In this document: in pieces, positions 15,542-23,652 of the stretch
Position numbering within the stretch: position 1 is the stretch's first letter
Layout of the letters: the number at the start of each line of letters is the position of its first letter
NCBI GenBank assembly: GCA_963745915.1
Contig: CAVUZA010000002.1
Span: 1,984,001 to 2,048,000, forward strand
Direction: 5' to 3'
Length of the DNA stretch: 64,000 nucleotides
Origin: VRUE01 sp963745915
GTDB taxonomy: Bacteria; Actinomycetota; Thermoleophilia; Solirubrobacterales; 70-9
Position numbers and translations under genes: made by a program
The notes under the pieces: model-generated
The model's input: the letters and a program-made list of their open reading frames with translations, nothing else
Databases searched by the model: none
Told to the model about the DNA's origin: nothing

Positions 15542-16633
15542 GTGGGCCGCGAGCGCTACGTCGAGGAGCTGGCCGGCGCCCTGCGCGGCAGCCTGCTGGA
15601 GCGCCGCCGCGAGGAGGCGGCCGCGGGCCGGGCGCCGCGGGCCGGGCTGGCCGAGGAGGTCCACGACCTGGTCGCCGCCCGGGCGGCGCCGCTCGGCGCC
15701 GAGGACCGCGCCGCGGTCGCGGCCCGCATCCTGCGCGACACCGTCGGCCTCGGCCCGCTCGAGGAGCTGCTCGCCGACCCGGCGGTCGAGGAGGTGCTGG
15801 TCAACGGCCCCGACCGGGTCTACGTCGAGCGGGCCGGCGTCCTGCAGCCGACCGAGGTCCGCTTCGCCGGCGAGGGTGAGCTGCGCGACGCGATCGAGCG
15901 CATCCTCGCCCCGCTCGGCCGCCGGGTCGACGAGCTCAGCCCGATGGTCGACGCGCGCCTCGCCGACGGCTCGCGGGTCAACGTCGTCATCCCGCCGCTG
16001 GCGATCGACGGCCCGGCGCTCTCGATCCGCCGCTTCGGCGCCAGCCGGCCCGGCCCGGCGGAGCTGGTCGAGCTCGGCACCCTGAGCCCGGGCCAGCGCC
16101 AGCGGCTCGAGGCGGCGGTCGCCGCGCGCCGCAGCCTGCTGATCAGCGGCGGCACCGGCTCGGGCAAGACGACGCTGCTCAACGCGCTCTCGGCCGCGGT
16201 CGGCGCCGGCGAGCGGGTGGTGACGATCGAGGACGCGGCCGAGCTGCGGCTGCGCCTGCCGCACGTGGTGCGGATGGAGAGCCGGCCGGCGAGCGTCGAG
16301 GGCCGCGGCGAGGTGACCGTGCGCGACCTGCTGCGCAACGCCCTGCGCATGCGCCCGGACCGGATCGTGATCGGCGAGGTGCGCGGCCCGGAGGCGCTCG
16401 ACCTGCTGAGCGCGCTCAACACCGGCCACGCCGGGGCGCTCTGCACCGTGCACGCCAACTCGCCCGCCGACGCGCTGGCGCGGATCGAGGTGCTGGCGCT
16501 GATGGCCGGCGTCGGCCTACCGCACGCGACGATCGCCGAGCAGGTGCGGCGCGGCATCGACCTCGTCGCCCACATCGAGCGCGGCGCCGACGGCTCCCGC
16601 CGGGTGACCGAGGTCGCCGAGGTCCGGTGCTGA
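15542..16633 (+). CDS. cpaF: CpaF/TadA type II/IV secretion ATPase
   Basis: 363 residues from GTG. N-terminal domain with LGPLEELLADPAVEEVLVNGPDRVYVE, a hallmark of CpaF/TadA; Walker A LISGGTGSGKTTLLNAL near residue 200; Asp box VTIEDAAELRL; Walker B MRPDRIVIGEVRGPEALDLL; His box TGHAGALCTVHANS. It is the hexameric motor that drives assembly of Flp-type pili or a related filament at the inner face of the membrane. The gene overlaps tadB by seven bases. Confidence 0.95.
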   Translation: MGRERYVEELAGALRGSLLERRREEAAAGRAPRAGLAEEVHDLVAARAAPLGAEDRAAVAARILRDTVGLGPLEELLADPAVEEVLVNGPDRVYVERAGVLQPTEVRFAGEGELRDAIERILAPLGRRVDELSPMVDARLADGSRVNVVIPPLAIDGPALSIRRFGASRPGPAELVELGTLSPGQRQRLEAAVAARRSLLISGGTGSGKTTLLNALSAAVGAGERVVTIEDAAELRLRLPHVVRMESRPASVEGRGEVTVRDLLRNALRMRPDRIVIGEVRGPEALDLLSALNTGHAGALCTVHANSPADALARIEVLALMAGVGLPHATIAEQVRRGIDLVAHIERGADGSRRVTEVAEVRC

Positions 16634-17466
16634 CCGTCCTCGCCGGCGCCGCGGCCGGGGGGCTGGCCGCGCTCGCCGCCCGCGAGGCGCTGCTGGCGAC
16701 GCCGGCGCTGGCCGGCTGGCTGCGGGCGGCGCTCGAGCCGCTGCGCCGGGCAGGGGTCGAGGGCTACGCGCCCTCGACCCCCGAGCGCCGCCGCCTCGCC
16801 GGGCTCGGCAGCCTGGCCGCGGTCGGCGCCGGCTGGTTCCTCGCCGGCGCCGCCCTGGCGCTGCCGCTGGCCCTCGCCGGCCCCGGCCTCGCCGCCTGGG
16901 CGGTCGGCGCCCGCCGCCGCCGCTACCGGCGCGCGGTCGAGCGCGCCCTCCCCGACCTGGCCCTGGCGGTGGCCGACTCGCTCGGCGCCGGCAGCTCGCT
17001 GCGCGCGGCATTGCCGGGGGCGGCCAGCTCGCTCGACGGGCCGGCCGCGGTCGAGCTCGCCCGGCTCGGCGCCGAGCTCGACCTCGGCGCGCCGACCGCG
17101 GCGGCGGTCGATGGCTGGCGGCGGCGGATGCGCTCGCCCCGGGTCGACGCCTTCGCCGCCGCGCTGCTCAGCCAGCGCCTCGCCGGCGGCGACCTGGCCG
17201 GGCTGCTGCGCCGCTTCGCCGCCGGCGCGGCGGAGCGCGACCGGGCCGCCGAGGACGCCCGCTCGGCGACCGCGCAGGCGCGCTTCACCGGTCTGTTGGT
17301 GGTCGCGATGCCGAGCGGCGGCGCCCTCTTCGCCGAGCTGCTGCAGCCCGGCTTCCTCGCCAAGGTGCTGGGCGGCCCGGCCTCGGCCCTGCTGATCGCC
17401 GTTGCCGCCGCGCTGCAGACGGCCGGCTTCGTCGCGATCCGCCGCCTCTCGCGGGTGGCCGAGTGA
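16627..17466 (+). CDS. tadB: TadB-like type II secretion system F-domain protein
   Basis: 279 residues from GTG overlapping cpaF. N-terminal hydrophobic helices, then RALPDLALAVADSLGAGSSLRAAL (the T2SF domain start, P-D-x-x-x-x-x-x-x-x-x-x-G-x-S-x-x-x-A), SPRVDAFAAALLSQRLAGGDL, and membrane helices near residues 230 and 255. It forms part of the membrane platform of the tad machine with the following TadC. Confidence 0.88.
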   Translation: MLTVLAGAAAGGLAALAAREALLATPALAGWLRAALEPLRRAGVEGYAPSTPERRRLAGLGSLAAVGAGWFLAGAALALPLALAGPGLAAWAVGARRRRYRRAVERALPDLALAVADSLGAGSSLRAALPGAASSLDGPAAVELARLGAELDLGAPTAAAVDGWRRRMRSPRVDAFAAALLSQRLAGGDLAGLLRRFAAGAAERDRAAEDARSATAQARFTGLLVVAMPSGGALFAELLQPGFLAKVLGGPASALLIAVAAALQTAGFVAIRRLSRVAE

Positions 17467-18266
17467 GCCCCGGGCCGCTCGCCGGGCTCGCCGCCCTGCT
17501 CGCCCTCGCCGCCCTGCGCGAGGCGCTCGCCGGCCGCTCGCCGCCGCGGCTGCCGCTCGGCGGCCCGACCGCGCGGGCGGCGCTGCGCCTCGGGCTCCCG
17601 GCCCGCCTCGCCCGCGCCGGGCTCGCCGCGCGGCTCTCGCTGCCGGCGGTGATGCTCGCCAAGCTCGCCGCGGCGGCCGCCGCGGCGCTGGTCGCGCTGG
17701 CCGCGGCGCCGGCGGCGCCGGGCCGGATCTCGCTGCTGGTCGCGCTCGGCCTGCCCGCCGCCGGCTTCCTGCTGCCCGACGCGCTGCTCGAGCGCCGCGC
17801 CCGGCTGCGCGCCCGCCGCCTGCTCGCCGCCCTGCCCGACGCCTGCGACCTGCTCGCCGTCGGCGCCGCGGCAGGGCGCGGCCCGGCCGCCGGCATCGCC
17901 GAGCTGGCCGCGGCGGGGGAGGGGCCGCTGGCGGCGGAGATGAGGGTCGCCGCCGCCGAGCTGGCCTGCGGCGAGCCGCTCGCCGCAGCCCTGCGCTCGC
18001 TGCGCGAGCGCGTCCCCGGCAGCGAGGTCGCCGCCCTCTGCGCGGCGATCGAACGCTCGCGCCGGCTCGGTTCGCCGCTCGCCGAGCAGCTGCGCCGTCA
18101 GGCGACGGCGCTGCGCCGCGACCGGCGGCGCGAGGTCGAGGAGCACGCCGCCCGCGCCGCTCCCAAGATCCAGCTCGTCGTCGCCCTCGTCCTCGTCCCC
18201 TCGGTCCTGCTGATGATCGCCGCCGCCCTGATCGCCAACGCCGACCTCCTGCTCAGCGGCTTCTGA
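17463..18266 (+). CDS. tadC: TadC-like type II secretion system F-domain protein
   Basis: 267 residues from GTG overlapping tadB. LLAALPDACDLLAVGAAAGRGPAAGIAELA is the T2SF motif; KIQLVVALVLVPSVLLMIAAALI is the C-terminal membrane helix. Second half of the platform. The operon ends here: no Flp pilin, prepilin peptidase, TadE/F or TadZ gene follows; instead mraZ starts after an intergenic regulatory stretch. Confidence 0.88.
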   Translation: MSPGPLAGLAALLALAALREALAGRSPPRLPLGGPTARAALRLGLPARLARAGLAARLSLPAVMLAKLAAAAAAALVALAAAPAAPGRISLLVALGLPAAGFLLPDALLERRARLRARRLLAALPDACDLLAVGAAAGRGPAAGIAELAAAGEGPLAAEMRVAAAELACGEPLAAALRSLRERVPGSEVAALCAAIERSRRLGSPLAEQLRRQATALRRDRRREVEEHAARAAPKIQLVVALVLVPSVLLMIAAALIANADLLLSGF

Positions 18267-18286
18267 GGGGTTGCAAATGGGCTTGC

Positions 18287-18332
18287 AGAGTGGGGTGGTG
18301 TTGCAAAGTGGGGGAAAGTGGGGTACTGTGCC
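18287..18332 (+). promoter_or_regulatory. Probable MraZ operator boxes upstream of mraZ
   Basis: Three GTGGG-containing direct repeats: AGAGTGGGG at 18287-18295, AAAGTGGGGG at 18305-18314 and AAAGTGGGG at 18315-18323, the last two spaced one helical turn apart. MraZ proteins bind TGGG or AAAGTG repeats ahead of their own operon, so these are likely autoregulatory sites for the dcw cluster. Confidence 0.6.
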
Positions 18333-18348
18333 GCTCGAGTTGAAGCCC

Positions 18349-18393
18349 AGGACCGGGGTGGTGAGGTTCCTCCCACCTCATCACTCCGGTCCT
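18349..18393. repeat. Inverted repeat in the mraZ leader
   Basis: Arms 18349-18366 (AGGACCGGGGTGGTGAGG) and 18376-18393, 16 of 18 matched with the two others as G-T pairs, 9-nt loop. It lies between the operator-like boxes and the mraZ ribosome-binding site, so it could sit in the 5' leader of the dcw transcript. Confidence 0.75.
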
Positions 18394-18443
18394 AACTCTT
18401 TTCCCAGACCCGCTCGAACAGCCCGCGCAGAAAGGAACCGGCG

Positions 18444-18887
18444 GTGGCATTTCGGGGCCTCTACGAGCACAGTCTCGATTCGAAGGACCGGCTCACGGTT
18501 CCCTCGCGGTTCCGCGCGGCCCTCTCCGACGGCATCGTTCTCTCCAAGGGCTTCGACCCCTGCGTCTGGGTGCACACGACCGAGGAGTTCGAGCGGCTCT
18601 CCGACCGCTTCCTCTCGCCGCACAGCCCCTTCGGCCGCGACGCGCGCCAGCTGCGCCGCCGCTTCCACGGCGGCTCCTCCGACGAGAAGCTCGACTCCGC
18701 CGGCCGCATCCGCGTCCCCAAGCCGCTGATCGAGCACGCCGGCCTCGACGGCCCCTGCGTGGTGATCGGCGCCGGCGAGTACCTGGAGATCTGGAACGCC
18801 GAGGCCTGGGCCAAGCAGGAGGCCGAGCTCGACGCCGCCGCGCCGGAGATCGCCGAGGGGCTGGCCGCGGGGGAGGCGAGTGGGTGA
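18444..18887 (+). CDS. mraZ: Transcriptional regulator MraZ
   Basis: 147 residues from GTG, preceded by AGAAAGGAACC. Two SpoVT-AbrB-like halves: residues 1-50 with FRGLYEHSLDSKDRLTVPSRFR (family signature D-x-K-x-R-x-x-x-P-x-x-x-R) and residues 75-125 with EKLDSAGRIRVPKPLIEHAGL. MraZ forms a ring that binds direct repeats upstream of its own operon and restrains expression of the dcw cluster. First gene of the cluster; its stop lies four bases before the rsmH start chosen here. Confidence 0.96.
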   Translation: MAFRGLYEHSLDSKDRLTVPSRFRAALSDGIVLSKGFDPCVWVHTTEEFERLSDRFLSPHSPFGRDARQLRRRFHGGSSDEKLDSAGRIRVPKPLIEHAGLDGPCVVIGAGEYLEIWNAEAWAKQEAELDAAAPEIAEGLAAGEASG

Positions 18888-18888
18888 G

Positions 18889-19893
18889 ATGGCCGCCCGC
18901 CCGCAGCACGCCCCGGCCTACCGCGACCCGCGCGCCGAACTCGCCACCATCCTTCCGATGAGCGCCGCCCACACACCAGTGCTCGCCACCGAGCTGGTCG
19001 AGCTGCTCGCCCCCCAGCCGGGCCAGACCGCGGTCGACTGCACCTTCGGCGCCGGCGGCCACGCGCGGCGCCTGGCCGCCGCCCTGGGGCCGGCCGGCAC
19101 GCTGGTCTGCATCGACCGCGACCCGGCCGCGGCCCAGCGCTTCGCCGCGCTCGAGGCGGAAATCCCCTGCAAGGCGCGGTTTCTCGGCAGCGAGTTCTCG
19201 GCAGGTCTTCGCACCCTGCGCGGCGAAGGACTGCGCCCAGACATGGTCTACATGGACCTCGGCATGTCCTCGATGCAGGTCGACGCCTGGGAGCGGGGCT
19301 TCTCCTACTCCTACGACGCGCCGCTCGACATGCGCATGGACACCCGCCAGAGCCTCAGCGCCGCCGACATCGTCAACGAGTGGCCCGAGTCGCGCCTGGC
19401 CCAGGCCCTGCGCCGCTTCGGCGAGGAGCGCTACGCCGGCGGCATCGCCCGCCAGATCGTCCGTCGCCGCCCGCTGCGCACCACCTCCGAGCTGGTCGAC
19501 GCGGTCAAAGCCGGGATGCCGGCCTCGGCCCGCTTCGGCGGCGGCCACCCGGCCAAGCGCACCTTCCAGGCGCTGCGGATCGCCGTCAACGGCGAGCTCG
19601 ACGCCCTCGACGAGGCGCTGCCGGCCGCCTGGTCGATGCTGCCCGAGGGCGGCCGCCTGGCGGCGATCTCCTTCCACTCGCTGGAGGACCGCCGGGTCAA
19701 GCGCTTCCTCGCCGCCCGCGCCCGCGGCTGCACCTGCCCGCCCGAGCTGCCGGTCTGCGTCTGCGGCCGCCAGCCCGAAGCCGAGCTGCTCACCCGGCGC
19801 CCCGTCGCCCCCGGGCCCGAGGAGGCCGAGGCCAACCCGCGCTCGCGCTCGGCCCACCTGCGCGCCGCGGTCAAGATCGGCGAGGCCGCCTGA
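18889..19893 (+). CDS. rsmH: 16S rRNA (cytosine1402-N4)-methyltransferase RsmH
   Basis: About 334 residues from ATG 18889; GTG 18880 and ATG 18958 (MSAAHTPVLATELVELL) are alternatives, the last giving the length closest to the family core. HTPVLATELVELL, then TAVDCTFGAGGHARRL is the SAM-binding motif; YMDLGMSSMQVDAWERGFSY (D-L-G-x-S-S-x-Q) and LAAISFHSLEDRRVKRFL are the other signatures. A Cys-rich stretch CTCPPELPVCVCG near the C terminus is usual for actinobacterial RsmH. It methylates C1402 in the ribosomal P site. Stop overlaps the next ATG. Confidence 0.94.
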   Translation: MAARPQHAPAYRDPRAELATILPMSAAHTPVLATELVELLAPQPGQTAVDCTFGAGGHARRLAAALGPAGTLVCIDRDPAAAQRFAALEAEIPCKARFLGSEFSAGLRTLRGEGLRPDMVYMDLGMSSMQVDAWERGFSYSYDAPLDMRMDTRQSLSAADIVNEWPESRLAQALRRFGEERYAGGIARQIVRRRPLRTTSELVDAVKAGMPASARFGGGHPAKRTFQALRIAVNGELDALDEALPAAWSMLPEGGRLAAISFHSLEDRRVKRFLAARARGCTCPPELPVCVCGRQPEAELLTRRPVAPGPEEAEANPRSRSAHLRAAVKIGEAA

Positions 19894-20408
19894 TGGCCGC
19901 CGCCGCCGCAGCGACCCGCCGCGCCCCGCAGCGCGTTCGCGCTTCGTCGGCCCCTGCCCGACAAAAGGCGAACGCGCTCCCGGCGCCCGCCCGCCGCCGC
20001 GCCCCGGCGCGCCGCCCCGGGGGGCAGCTGATCCCGATCGCGGTCGGCACCGCGACCGCCGTCCGCCAGCTGCCCGACTCGGGCCTGATCGTGCGCATGA
20101 CCCGCGGCCGGGCCTGGATCGCGGTGCTCGGCCTGCTGCTGGCCGGGATCGTCGCGGTCAACGTCGTCACCCTCAGCCTCTCCGCCGCCGCCGGCCAGGT
20201 CGAGCGCAACATCGAGGCGCTCGACCAGGAGAACTCGATTCTGCGCGCCCGCGACGCGCAGCGCTCGGGCGCCGCCCGGATCCGTCACGACGCCGGTTCG
20301 CTCGGCCTCACCGCGGTCGGCAGCGACGCGGCCGGCTACGTCAACGCCGGCCCGCGCGACGTCGCGGTCGCCGCCCAGCGCCTCGACGCGGCCGGGGCCG
20401 GCTACTAG
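19893..20408 (+). CDS. ftsL: FtsL-like septum protein
   Basis: 171 residues. A basic Pro/Arg/Ala-rich cytoplasmic N terminus (about 70 residues), one membrane helix WIAVLGLLLAGIVAVNVVTLSL, then a leucine-zipper-like coiled coil AAGQVERNIEALDQENSILR and a short tail. Size, topology and position between rsmH and ftsI identify it as FtsL, a bitopic divisome protein that works with FtsB/FtsQ and activates FtsWI. The inverted repeat at 19930-19978 is translated in the N-terminal tail (RVRASSAPARQKANAL). Confidence 0.78.
   Translation: MAAAAAATRRAPQRVRASSAPARQKANALPAPARRRAPARRPGGQLIPIAVGTATAVRQLPDSGLIVRMTRGRAWIAVLGLLLAGIVAVNVVTLSLSAAAGQVERNIEALDQENSILRARDAQRSGAARIRHDAGSLGLTAVGSDAAGYVNAGPRDVAVAAQRLDAAGAGY
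19930..19978. repeat. Inverted repeat inside ftsL
   Basis: Outer arms AGCGCGTTCGC (19930-19940) and its complement (19968-19978) are perfect; an inner stem GTCGG/CCGAC (19946-19950, 19958-19962) continues the hairpin. Translated in frame in the cytoplasmic N terminus of FtsL. Confidence 0.75.
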
Positions 20409-20417
20409 GCGGGCCCG

Positions 20418-22071
20418 GTGCGGACGATCGAGCGAAGGATCGGCCTCCTCTTCGCGATATTCCTCCTCTGCTTCCTCGCCGTCGGCGCCCGCGCCTTCTG
20501 GCTGCAGGGCGTGCAGGGCGCCAGCCTCGCCTCGCAGGCGGTCACCCAGCAGACCCAGGCGGTGCCGCTGCCGAGCCTGCGCGGCAGCCTGCTCGACCGC
20601 CACGGCAACGAGCTCGCCTCCTCCGAAGACGCGGCGACGATCTTCGCGATCCCGGCCGAAGTCGAGGACCCGCTGCGCACCGCGCGCAAGCTGGCCCCGG
20701 TCCTCGGCCTGGAGCCCGACGAGGTGCTGCGCGAGCTGAGCGGCGAAGCGACCTACGTCGCCCTCGCCCACTCGGTCGACCTGCCGACCGCCCACCGGGT
20801 CGAAGCGCTCGCCCTGCCCGGCGTCGGCGAGGACCCCGACAGCCGCCGCACCTACCCGCAGGGCGAGCTGGCGGCGCAGGTGGTCGGCGCGGTCGGCTCC
20901 GAAAACCAGGGGCTGACCGGGCTGGAGAAGGCGAAGAACGCCGAGCTGCGCGGCAGCGACGGCGAACGGCGGATCGTCGCCGACGCGACCGGCGAACCGA
21001 TCCGGCTGGAGACGGTCGACGAAGCCGATGACGGCGAAGACGTGCAGCTCGACGCTCGACCCGGCGATCCAGGGCAAGGCCGAGCAGGCGCTGGCCGAGG
21101 TCGGCGAAACGTACCTGCCCAAGGGGGCCACCGCGGTGGTGATGGACCCGCGCAGCTCGCAGGTGCTGGCGATGGCCAACTGGCCACCGGTCGACCCCTC
21201 GGACCTGAGCGGCGCCAGCGAAGAGGACCTGCTCAACCGGGCGACCGGCTTCACCTACGAGCCGGGCTCGACCTTCAAGGCGTTCACCGTCGCCGCCGCG
21301 CTCGAGGAAAAACAGGTGACCCCGGAAACCTCCTTCTACCTGCCCTCGCAGCTGCACGTCGCCGACCGGGTGATCGAAGACGCCGAGGCGCGGCCGCCGA
21401 TCACCCTGACCGTGGCCCAGATCCTCGCCGAGTCCTCCAACGTCGGCGCGGCGACGATCGGCCTGCGCCTGGGCAGCAGGGTCTTCAGTCGCTGGATCGA
21501 CCGCTTCGGCTTCGGCCGCCCGACCGGGGTCCAGTTCCCGGCCGAGGAGCGGGGGATCGTGCCGGCGCTCGACCGGTACTCGGGCTCGACGATGGGCAAC
21601 CTGCCGATCGGCCAGGGCCTCTCGGTGACGCCGATGCAGATGATGGCCGGCTACCAGGCGATCGCCAACGGCGGCATGCTGCGCCGCCCGCAGCTGATCG
21701 AGCGGATCGGCGACCAGGCGGTGCACGAGCCGCGCGGGCGCCGGGTGATCGACGCCGGCGTCGCCGCCCAGGTGCGCGAAATGCTCGAGGGGGTGCTGGA
21801 AGCGGGCGGCACCGCGGCGGCGATCGACGTCCCCGGCTACACCCTGGCCGGCAAGACCGGCACCGCCGAGGTCGCCGAAAACGGCACCTACTCGGAGACC
21901 AAGTACGTCGCCTCCTTCATCGGCTTCGCCCCGGCCGACGATCCGCGGCTGCTGGTCTCGGTGATCGTCGACCAGCCGCAGGGGGAAATCTACGGCGCCT
22001 CGGTGGCGGCGCCGGCGTTCGCCAAGATCATGCAGTTTGCGCTTCCGTATCTCGGGGTTCCCCAGGAATGA
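20418..22071 (+). CDS. ftsI: FtsI-type class B penicillin-binding protein (reading frame broken)
   Basis: GTG 20418 starts a frame with a membrane helix (IGLLFAIFLLCFLAVGARAF) and the dimerisation domain (LRGSLLDRHGNELASSEDAA), open past 21040. The transpeptidase half lies in another frame that is coherent from about 21055: GSTFKAF (active Ser and Lys), ESSNVG (second motif), AGKTGTAEV (third motif), ending at TGA 22069-22071. The shift is one extra base inside the tandem GCTCGACGCTCGAC at 21047-21060; dropping one base gives DVQLTLDPAIQGKAEQ, as in intact homologues. Without it the protein would be about 550 residues, normal for FtsI without PASTA domains. Septal cross-linking is essential, so a sequence error or a programmed shift is likelier than a dead gene. 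Confidence 0.88.
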
Positions 22072-22142
22072 GGCCGGGCGCCCCTGGTCAAAACGCTCGG
22101 CGGGAGCCTCGCTTGAGTGTTTTGACCAGGGGCGCCCGGCCT
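22071..22142. repeat. Inverted repeat, family D (copy 1), between ftsI and murE
   Basis: Perfect 24-bp arms at 22071-22094 and 22119-22142 (start AGGCCGGGCGCCCCTGG). The centre ACGCTCGGCGGGAGCCTCGC continuing TTGAGTG (22093-22119) is identical, over 27 nt, to that of the repeat at 26004-26079, whose arms are unrelated. The repeat begins on the last base of the ftsI stop codon. Confidence 0.95.
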
Positions 22143-22161
22143 CCTACCTAGACTTCGCCCC

Positions 22162-23652
22162 GTGAGACTGGATGCGCTCGCCTCGGCGGCTGATCGGGCA
22201 CGGGTCGTCGGGGACGGCGCCGTGGCTGTCGGCTCTCTTGCTTATGACAGTCGCAGGGTCCGGGCGGGGACGCTGTTTTTCTGCGTGCCCGGGGAGAAGA
22301 GTGATGGGCATGACTTTGCTGCGGCGGCGGTGGAGGCTGGGGCGGTGGGGCTGGTTGTGGAGCGGGAGCTGGATCTCGATGTGGCGCAGGTGGTGGTGGC
22401 TGACGCGCGGGCGGCTATGGCGCCGCTGGCGGCGGCGTTCCACGGCGACCCGAGCGCCGAGCTGCGGGTGGTCGGGGTGACCGGGACGAACGGGAAGACG
22501 ACCACCGCCTTCCTGGTCCGCGAGATCCTCGAGGCGGCCGGCGTCCAGTGCGGGCTGCTGGGGACGGTGCGGCAGGTGGTCGGCGGCGCCGAGGAGGAGG
22601 TCGAGCGCACGACGCCGGAGGCGATCGACCTGCAGGCCACGTTCCGGCGGATGCTCGACGCCGGTGACCGCGCCTGCGCGATGGAGGTCTCCTCGCACGC
22701 GCTCGAGCTGCACCGCTGCGACGCGACCCGCTTCGAGGTCGCCCTGCTCACCAACCTGACCCAGGACCACCTCGACTTCCACGGCGACATGGAGGCCTAC
22801 TTCCGCGCCAAGCGTCGCCTCTTCGAGACCGGCCCGGCGACGGCGATCGTCAACGCCGACGACCCCTACGGCCGCCGCCTCGCCGAGGAACTGGAGTGCG
22901 TCACCTACTCCGCCTCAGGCCGCGACGCCGACCTCGTAGCCCGCGACGTCACCTTCGACGCCACCGGCGCCAGCTTCACCGTCACCCCCGGGCCGACGGG
23001 CCTAAAAGGGGAACATACGTCCCCTTTTAGGCCCGTCGGCGGGGGAGTTGGGGTGCGGACGCGGTTGCCGGGGGAGTTCAACGTGGCCAACGCGCTGGCG
23101 GCGTTCGCGGCGGCGGTGGCGCTCGGGGTGCCGGCGGAGGAGGCGGCGGCCGGGCTGGGCCGGGCGCAGCGGGTGCCGGGGCGGATGGAGCCGGTCGAGG
23201 AGGGGCAGGGCTTCGCCGTGCTGGTCGACTACGCGCACACGCCGGACTCGCTGGTCAACGTGCTGGCCGCGGCGCGCCGGGTCGGCAGCGGGCGGGTGAT
23301 CGTCGTATTCGGCGCCGGCGGCGACCGCGACCGCGACAAGCGACCGAAGATGGGCCGGGCCGCGGCCGAGGGCTCCGACCTGGCGATCGTCACCTCCGAC
23401 AACCCGCGCTCCGAGGACCCCGCGACGATCGTCGCCGAGGTCGCCGCCGGGACCGGCGGGCGCGGCTGCGAGGTCGAGCCCGACCGCCGCGCCGCGATCG
23501 CCCTCGCCCTCGCCCGCGCCGAGCCCGGCGACACGGTGGTGATCGCCGGCAAGGGGCACGAGCAGGGGCAGGAGTTCGAGGCGGGGCGCAAGCTCCCCTT
23601 CGACGACCGCGAGGTGGCGCGCGAGGAGCTGCGGAAGCTGGTCGCCGCGTGA
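22162..23652 (+). CDS. murE: UDP-MurNAc-L-Ala-D-Glu:meso-diaminopimelate ligase MurE
   Basis: 496 residues from GTG. N-terminal domain with LAYDSRRVRAGTLFFCVPG; ATP loop VVGVTGTNGKTTTAFLV (about residue 105); central motifs TTPEAIDLQATFRRM, EVSSHALELHR and LTNLTQDHLDFHG; C-terminal domain with VDYAHTPDSL and the amino-acid-selecting SDNPRSEDP, which predicts meso-diaminopimelate. The inverted repeat 22992-23040 is translated as PTGLKGEHTSPFRPVGGG in a loop of the central domain just before LPGEFNVANALAAFAAA. The 3' end overlaps murF by four bases. Cytoplasmic peptidoglycan precursor synthesis. Confidence 0.96.
   Translation: MRLDALASAADRARVVGDGAVAVGSLAYDSRRVRAGTLFFCVPGEKSDGHDFAAAAVEAGAVGLVVERELDLDVAQVVVADARAAMAPLAAAFHGDPSAELRVVGVTGTNGKTTTAFLVREILEAAGVQCGLLGTVRQVVGGAEEEVERTTPEAIDLQATFRRMLDAGDRACAMEVSSHALELHRCDATRFEVALLTNLTQDHLDFHGDMEAYFRAKRRLFETGPATAIVNADDPYGRRLAEELECVTYSASGRDADLVARDVTFDATGASFTVTPGPTGLKGEHTSPFRPVGGGVGVRTRLPGEFNVANALAAFAAAVALGVPAEEAAAGLGRAQRVPGRMEPVEEGQGFAVLVDYAHTPDSLVNVLAAARRVGSGRVIVVFGAGGDRDRDKRPKMGRAAAEGSDLAIVTSDNPRSEDPATIVAEVAAGTGGRGCEVEPDRRAAIALALARAEPGDTVVIAGKGHEQGQEFEAGRKLPFDDREVAREELRKLVAA
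22992..23040. repeat. Inverted repeat inside murE
   Basis: Perfect 20-bp arms GCCGACGGGCCTAAAAGGGG (22992-23011) and 23021-23040 with a 9-nt loop AACATACGT. Translated in frame within MurE; its A/T-rich core contrasts with the surrounding codons. Confidence 0.95.
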
